Below, piece by piece: positions 7,111 through 9,804 of a stretch of DNA of 9,804 nt. How positions within the stretch are numbered: position 1 is the stretch's first letter; each line of letters starts with the position of its first letter. The stretch is taken from assembly GCA_964487925.1 (NCBI GenBank), contig CAZASZ010000066.1, positions 1 to 9,804 on the forward strand, written 5' to 3'. This DNA is from RI-283 sp964487925. Its GTDB lineage: Bacteria; Pseudomonadota; Gammaproteobacteria; SZUA-140. The notes under the pieces were generated by a model that was not told the origin of the DNA, did not search any database, and worked only from the letters and a program-made list of their open reading frames with translations. The translations under genes were made by a program, and so were the position numbers.

Positions 7111-7392
7111 ATGACGAAATCTGAATTAATTGAAATTATTGCCGAGAAACAAATTCACCTCTCTGACAAGGATGTGGAGTTCGCGGTCAAGTCTATGATT
7201 GATCATATGGCTCAAGCCTTGTCCAGCGGCGAACGGATCGAGATCAGGGGCTTTGGCAGTTTTTCCTTACACTTTCGCCCACCCCGGGTCGGTCGTAACC
7301 CAAAGACGGGGGATGCTGTTACCTTGCAGGGCAAGTACGTCCCTCATTTCAAGCCGGGCAAGGAACTGCGGGCGCGCGTCAACACCGATTAG
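7111..7392 (+). CDS. ihfB: Integration host factor subunit beta
   Basis: IHF beta pairs with IHF alpha to bind and sharply bend specific DNA sites, acting in nucleoid structure, recombination, replication and transcription. The 93-aa product has the HU/IHF fold: helical MTKSELIEIIAEK start, the IRGFGSFSLHFRPPRVGRNPKTG signature at about residues 45-67, and Pro64 at the tip of the DNA-intercalating arm. IHF beta rather than HU or IHF alpha is favoured by the RPPRVGRNPKTG arm, the VPHFKPGKELRARVN ending and the position next to rpsA, which is typical for ihfB. AGG at 7103-7105 and the ATG at 7111 give a plausible ribosome binding site. The gene lies 93 bases after rpsA, behind the stem-loops at 7016-7061. 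Confidence 0.96.
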   Translation: MTKSELIEIIAEKQIHLSDKDVEFAVKSMIDHMAQALSSGERIEIRGFGSFSLHFRPPRVGRNPKTGDAVTLQGKYVPHFKPGKELRARVNTD

Positions 7393-7489
7393 TAGCGGAA
7401 GTCAGGCGTATTCAAGATGTTGCGGACCGCCGTTACCGGTGTACGTTCGTGATGTTCTATCGACTGGGTCCAACAAATCAACGCCCATT

Positions 7490-7510
7490 CATCTAGCAGT
7501 CTGCTAGATG
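7490..7510. repeat. 21-nt inverted repeat between ihfB and lapA
   Basis: CATCTAGCAG and CTGCTAGATG are perfect inverted arms of 10 bases around a single central T. After one mismatch on each side, three more pairs are possible (7486-7488 with 7512-7514, one of them G-U). As RNA it would be a 9-bp stem with a 3-base loop; as DNA it has the symmetry of a dimeric-repressor operator. Each arm contains the tetranucleotide CTAG, which is rare in many proteobacterial genomes. The sequence after it (CGTGTTAGTATTTTG) is only loosely T-rich, so an ihfB terminator is possible but not convincing. Confidence 0.5.
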
Positions 7511-7535
7511 CGTGTTAGTATTTTGAGTGAGGGGG

Positions 7536-7556
7536 GCGACCTGATTCTCAGGCCGC
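7536..7556 (+). other. Minor stem-loop upstream of lapA
   Basis: CCTGA (7540-7544) pairs with TCAGG (7548-7552) around the loop TTC; after an A-C mismatch, GCG (7536-7538) pairs with CGC (7554-7556). AATTTAT follows. This may be a weak terminator for ihfB or part of the lapA leader. It directly follows a run of six G (7531-7536). The evidence is limited to the dyad itself. Confidence 0.25.
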
Positions 7557-7590
7557 AATTTATGCGATGCTGCGGTAGAGGAATGTCTCG

Positions 7591-7869
7591 ATGGCGCGAA
7601 TCATAAGTCTTTTTTTCGTTCTTGTAATCCTGTCCTTTGGTCTATTCTTTGGCCTACTCAACGCCAATGAAGTCGAGATCAACTATTACCTTGATACAAC
7701 CACACTTCCATTGTCCGTGATCATAGTCGGATCACTGATTGTTGGCGCAGTGCTGGGCGCAGTCGCCAGTGTCGGGATCGTCTTCCGACAAAAGAGGCAG
7801 CTTGGTCGATTGCGCCGAAAGTTGGGCCACATTGATGAAAGGACCCCGGCCATTCACAAGCCTGTCTGA
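7591..7869 (+). CDS. lapA: Lipopolysaccharide assembly protein LapA (DUF1049 family)
   Basis: A small inner-membrane protein, co-encoded with LapB and involved in LPS assembly and its regulation. The 92-aa product has two hydrophobic segments, about residues 4-24 and 41-64, separated by a short polar loop containing ANEVEINYYLDT. It ends in a basic cytoplasmic tail (RQKRQLGRLRRKLG), as expected for the family, where the tail often forms a coiled coil. AGAGGA at 7577-7582 is a good ribosome binding site 8 bases before the ATG. Its stop is 5 bases before the lapB start, so the pair almost certainly forms one transcription unit. The biochemical role of LapA is less well defined than that of LapB. 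Confidence 0.93.
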   Translation: MARIISLFFVLVILSFGLFFGLLNANEVEINYYLDTTTLPLSVIIVGSLIVGAVLGAVASVGIVFRQKRQLGRLRRKLGHIDERTPAIHKPV

Positions 7870-7874
7870 CCTTC

Positions 7875-9023
7875 ATGAATGAACTGTCCTGGCCGCTGTT
7901 GCTGCTGGCGATGGTTATCGGCGCCGTTCTAGCCTTAGGAGCGACCTACAAACGACAGAACAGGCGCGTATCTGCGGACATCTATCCGCAAGGTTACGTA
8001 CAAGGTGTGCAAGATCTTTTCAGCACACAGCCCGATAAAGCCGTTGCGGTTTTTATGAAGATGCTCGAGCTGGACCCTTCAACGGTCGAGCCACATTTTG
8101 CCCTTGCCACATTGTTTCGGCGCAAGGGTGAAGTTGAACGTGCGATCAGAATTCACCAAAACCTCATTTCCAGACAGGGGCTCGAAGCCAAACATCGACG
8201 GCGTGCGCTGGAAGGACTTGCCAAGGATTACCTGCATGCCGGTCTGCTAGACCGCGCCGAGACCATTGCCAACAACCTGCTTGAGACCGACCCTAAGAAC
8301 CAAGCTGGTATGCGAATCCTACTATCCGTTTTTGAGCTGGAGAGCGAGTGGGAGAAGGCGATCGCTGTTGGCGAAAAACTATTGGGTACCGGTGGGATAT
8401 CGTCGTCCATCCTCGCTCAATATTACTGCGAGGTTGCCGAGCTATATCGCCATAGCGGTACTAACTCCATGGCTCGTAGGGCGATAAAACACGCCCTGAG
8501 CCATGATGAAACGTGTCCGCGCGCGGGCATGATTCTCGGTGATATCGAGTTGGCGGCAGGGCACGTCAAGGCGGCCATCCGAAACTATCAACGTGTAGCT
8601 TGGAAGTCGCCCGAATATCTATCCGAGATCGTGGCGCCCTTGCTAATATGCCTCGAACGTTCCGATGCACCTCAGGTCACGTTTACTACGCTCAAGAAAC
8701 TTGTCCTGGAGCAATCGGCCATCGATCCTGTACTGCAGATTACAGAGTTTATGATAGGTCGGGGTGAAGAGGCGGAGGCGAGGGCATATATACGTGGTTT
8801 TCTGAAGGAAACGCCATCCTTGGAAGGACTACGCTACCTAATCGACCAGGTGCCCGAGGACGCGAGTGGCCATGACCAAAATCAAACGGTTATCAGAGAG
8901 TCGATTTACAAGCTTTCATCTGCGTGTAAGCGCTATCGTTGCGAAAAATGCGGATTTTCGGGCCAAAAACTCCATTGGCAGTGTCCCAGCTGTAGAGTTT
9001 GGGGACAGACCCGTCCGATTTAG
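7875..9023 (+). CDS. lapB: Lipopolysaccharide assembly protein LapB (TPR and rubredoxin-like domains)
   Basis: LapB (YciM) is an inner-membrane-anchored adaptor that, in E. coli, promotes FtsH-dependent degradation of LpxC and so balances LPS with phospholipid synthesis. An N-terminal membrane segment covers about residues 5-22. TPR-type helical repeats fill about 38-320, for example the segments starting near 52 (DKAVAVFMKMLELDP), 86 (EVERAIRIHQNLI) and 126 (DRAETIANNLLETDP). The C-terminal rubredoxin-like metal knuckle has Cys356, Cys359, Cys370 and Cys373 in CEKCG and CPSCR. Length is 382 aa against 389 in E. coli, the C terminus ending soon after the metal site. There is no strong ribosome binding site before the ATG, which suggests coupling to lapA. 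Confidence 0.96.
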   Translation: MNELSWPLLLLAMVIGAVLALGATYKRQNRRVSADIYPQGYVQGVQDLFSTQPDKAVAVFMKMLELDPSTVEPHFALATLFRRKGEVERAIRIHQNLISRQGLEAKHRRRALEGLAKDYLHAGLLDRAETIANNLLETDPKNQAGMRILLSVFELESEWEKAIAVGEKLLGTGGISSSILAQYYCEVAELYRHSGTNSMARRAIKHALSHDETCPRAGMILGDIELAAGHVKAAIRNYQRVAWKSPEYLSEIVAPLLICLERSDAPQVTFTTLKKLVLEQSAIDPVLQITEFMIGRGEEAEARAYIRGFLKETPSLEGLRYLIDQVPEDASGHDQNQTVIRESIYKLSSACKRYRCEKCGFSGQKLHWQCPSCRVWGQTRPI

Positions 9024-9074
9024 ATATCGCACAAAGTACACAGCGCACAAACCCATATCCTAGAGACGCCCCAC

Positions 9075-9782
9075 ATGCATCGAATAAAAAATCCAGGTCC
9101 CAGAATCATCGTAGCAGTCGATTTGCCGTCAAAGGTGCAGGCATTGGCGCTGGCGGATCGCCTGGATCCGACGCTTTGTCGACTGAAGATCGGCAAGGAG
9201 TCCTTTACTCGTTGTGGTCCTGCCTTGGTAGAGGAACTTCAGGGCCGCGGGTTTGAGATCTTTCTGGATTTGAAATTTCACGATATCCCAAATACCGTTG
9301 CCAGCGCCTGTCGCGCAGCTGCCGAACTTGGAGTCTGGATGGTCAATGTCCATGCCAGCGGAGGCCGGAGGATGATGGAAGCTGCTGCAGATGCGGTGTC
9401 TGGCTTTCAGCGACGGCCACTATTGATTGCCGTGACAATCCTGACCAGTCTCTCTGAGGCTGAGCTGGAGGAGGTGGGGTTTTCGGCCGGCGTGGGGATT
9501 ACGGTCAACAGGCTTTCAGGTTTGGCGCAGTCCGCCGGTCTGGACGGCGTCGTATGCTCGCCATGGGAGGCGGGTTCGCTACGCAAGAATCTAGGCGACA
9601 ATTTCGTCCTGGTGACGCCGGGAGTGAGACCTGCCGGGAGCTCGGCGGACGACCAGCACCGGATTATGACGCCGCGAGAGGCCGTAGATCACGGCGCTAG
9701 CTATCTCGTGATTGGGCGGCCGATCACCAGAGCTGACGTCCCCGAGGCGGTTCTTCAGGCCATTACCTCAGAGATCGCTTGA
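9075..9782 (+). CDS. pyrF: Orotidine-5'-phosphate decarboxylase
   Basis: The enzyme decarboxylates OMP to UMP, the last step of de novo pyrimidine nucleotide synthesis, in the cytosol. The (beta/alpha)8-barrel motifs are present: VAVDLPS at residues 13-19, LKIGKESF with catalytic Lys38, FLDLKFHDIPNT with Asp65, Lys67 and Asp70 completing the catalytic tetrad, TPGVRP at 181-186 and YLVIGRPIT at 210-218, whose Arg215 would bind the phosphate. The length of 235 aa is typical of the bacterial short form. ATG at 9075 is preceded by AGAGA at 9062-9066, a weak ribosome binding site. It follows lapB after 51 bases with no visible terminator, so it may belong to the lapAB transcription unit, an order also found in other gammaproteobacteria. 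Confidence 0.97.
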   Translation: MHRIKNPGPRIIVAVDLPSKVQALALADRLDPTLCRLKIGKESFTRCGPALVEELQGRGFEIFLDLKFHDIPNTVASACRAAAELGVWMVNVHASGGRRMMEAAADAVSGFQRRPLLIAVTILTSLSEAELEEVGFSAGVGITVNRLSGLAQSAGLDGVVCSPWEAGSLRKNLGDNFVLVTPGVRPAGSSADDQHRIMTPREAVDHGASYLVIGRPITRADVPEAVLQAITSEIA

Positions 9783-9804
9783 TGGGCGCCCTGGTCCGTC
9801 AAAT
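9782..9804 (+). CDS. Possible start of a downstream gene (3' truncated by the window)
   Basis: An ATG at 9782-9784 overlaps the last base of the pyrF stop codon (TGATG) and stays open for the seven codons left, reading MGALVRQ. Stop-start overlap of this kind is common for coupled genes in operons. No strong ribosome binding site is seen, and the fragment is too short to identify. It could be a chance ATG. Confidence 0.22.

Noticed and set aside
7476..7489. Possible IHF binding site after ihfB (AATCAA followed by CGCCCAT)
   Set aside because: Only the left half of the IHF consensus matches; the TTR part is absent at the required spacing.
1..9804. A new defence, mobile or biosynthetic system
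   Set aside because: Every substantial open frame with good codon use matches a known housekeeping family; there are no integrase, transposase, toxin-antitoxin, CRISPR or tRNA signatures, and all genes share strand and base composition.

Overview
This window is a chromosomal housekeeping region from a bacterium, very probably a gammaproteobacterium. The evidence is the gene order aroA-cmk-rpsA-ihfB-lapA-lapB-pyrF together with an integration host factor beta subunit and LapA/LapB lipopolysaccharide-assembly proteins. All genes are on the + strand and the base composition is moderately GC-rich throughout. TyrA and AroA are separate proteins, unlike the fused form of Pseudomonas, and AroA carries class II EPSP synthase motifs. 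This fits a purple-sulfur or other early-branching gammaproteobacterium better than an enteric one, but the exact lineage cannot be fixed from the sequence alone.

Region 1 (1-5170) is a tightly packed amino-acid and nucleotide block. It starts with a 5'-truncated D-3-phosphoglycerate dehydrogenase with an ACT domain (serine synthesis). Next come a bifunctional chorismate mutase/prephenate dehydratase (pheA, phenylalanine), a prephenate dehydrogenase family protein (tyrA, tyrosine), EPSP synthase (aroA, shikimate pathway) and cytidylate kinase (cmk). tyrA/aroA and aroA/cmk each overlap by exactly 8 bp, which suggests translational coupling. The hisC-type aminotransferase gene that often lies between pheA and tyrA in related clusters is absent here.

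Region 2 (5171-7392) is the translation and nucleoid part. A 167-bp leader precedes rpsA (ribosomal protein S1, six S1 domains). Two abutting stem-loops follow the rpsA stop codon, and then comes ihfB (IHF beta).

Region 3 (7393-9804) starts with a 198-bp gap holding a 21-nt near-perfect inverted repeat and a second smaller hairpin. It continues with lapA and lapB (inner-membrane proteins that control LPS synthesis through LpxC turnover) and pyrF (orotidine-5'-phosphate decarboxylase). A possible further gene starts at the right edge.

I found no new multi-gene system, mobile element, CRISPR array, tRNA or rRNA. No gap between genes exceeds 300 bases. The observations worth checking are local: the tyrA start region, the RNA structures after rpsA, the palindrome before lapA, and the unusual gene content of the aro block.
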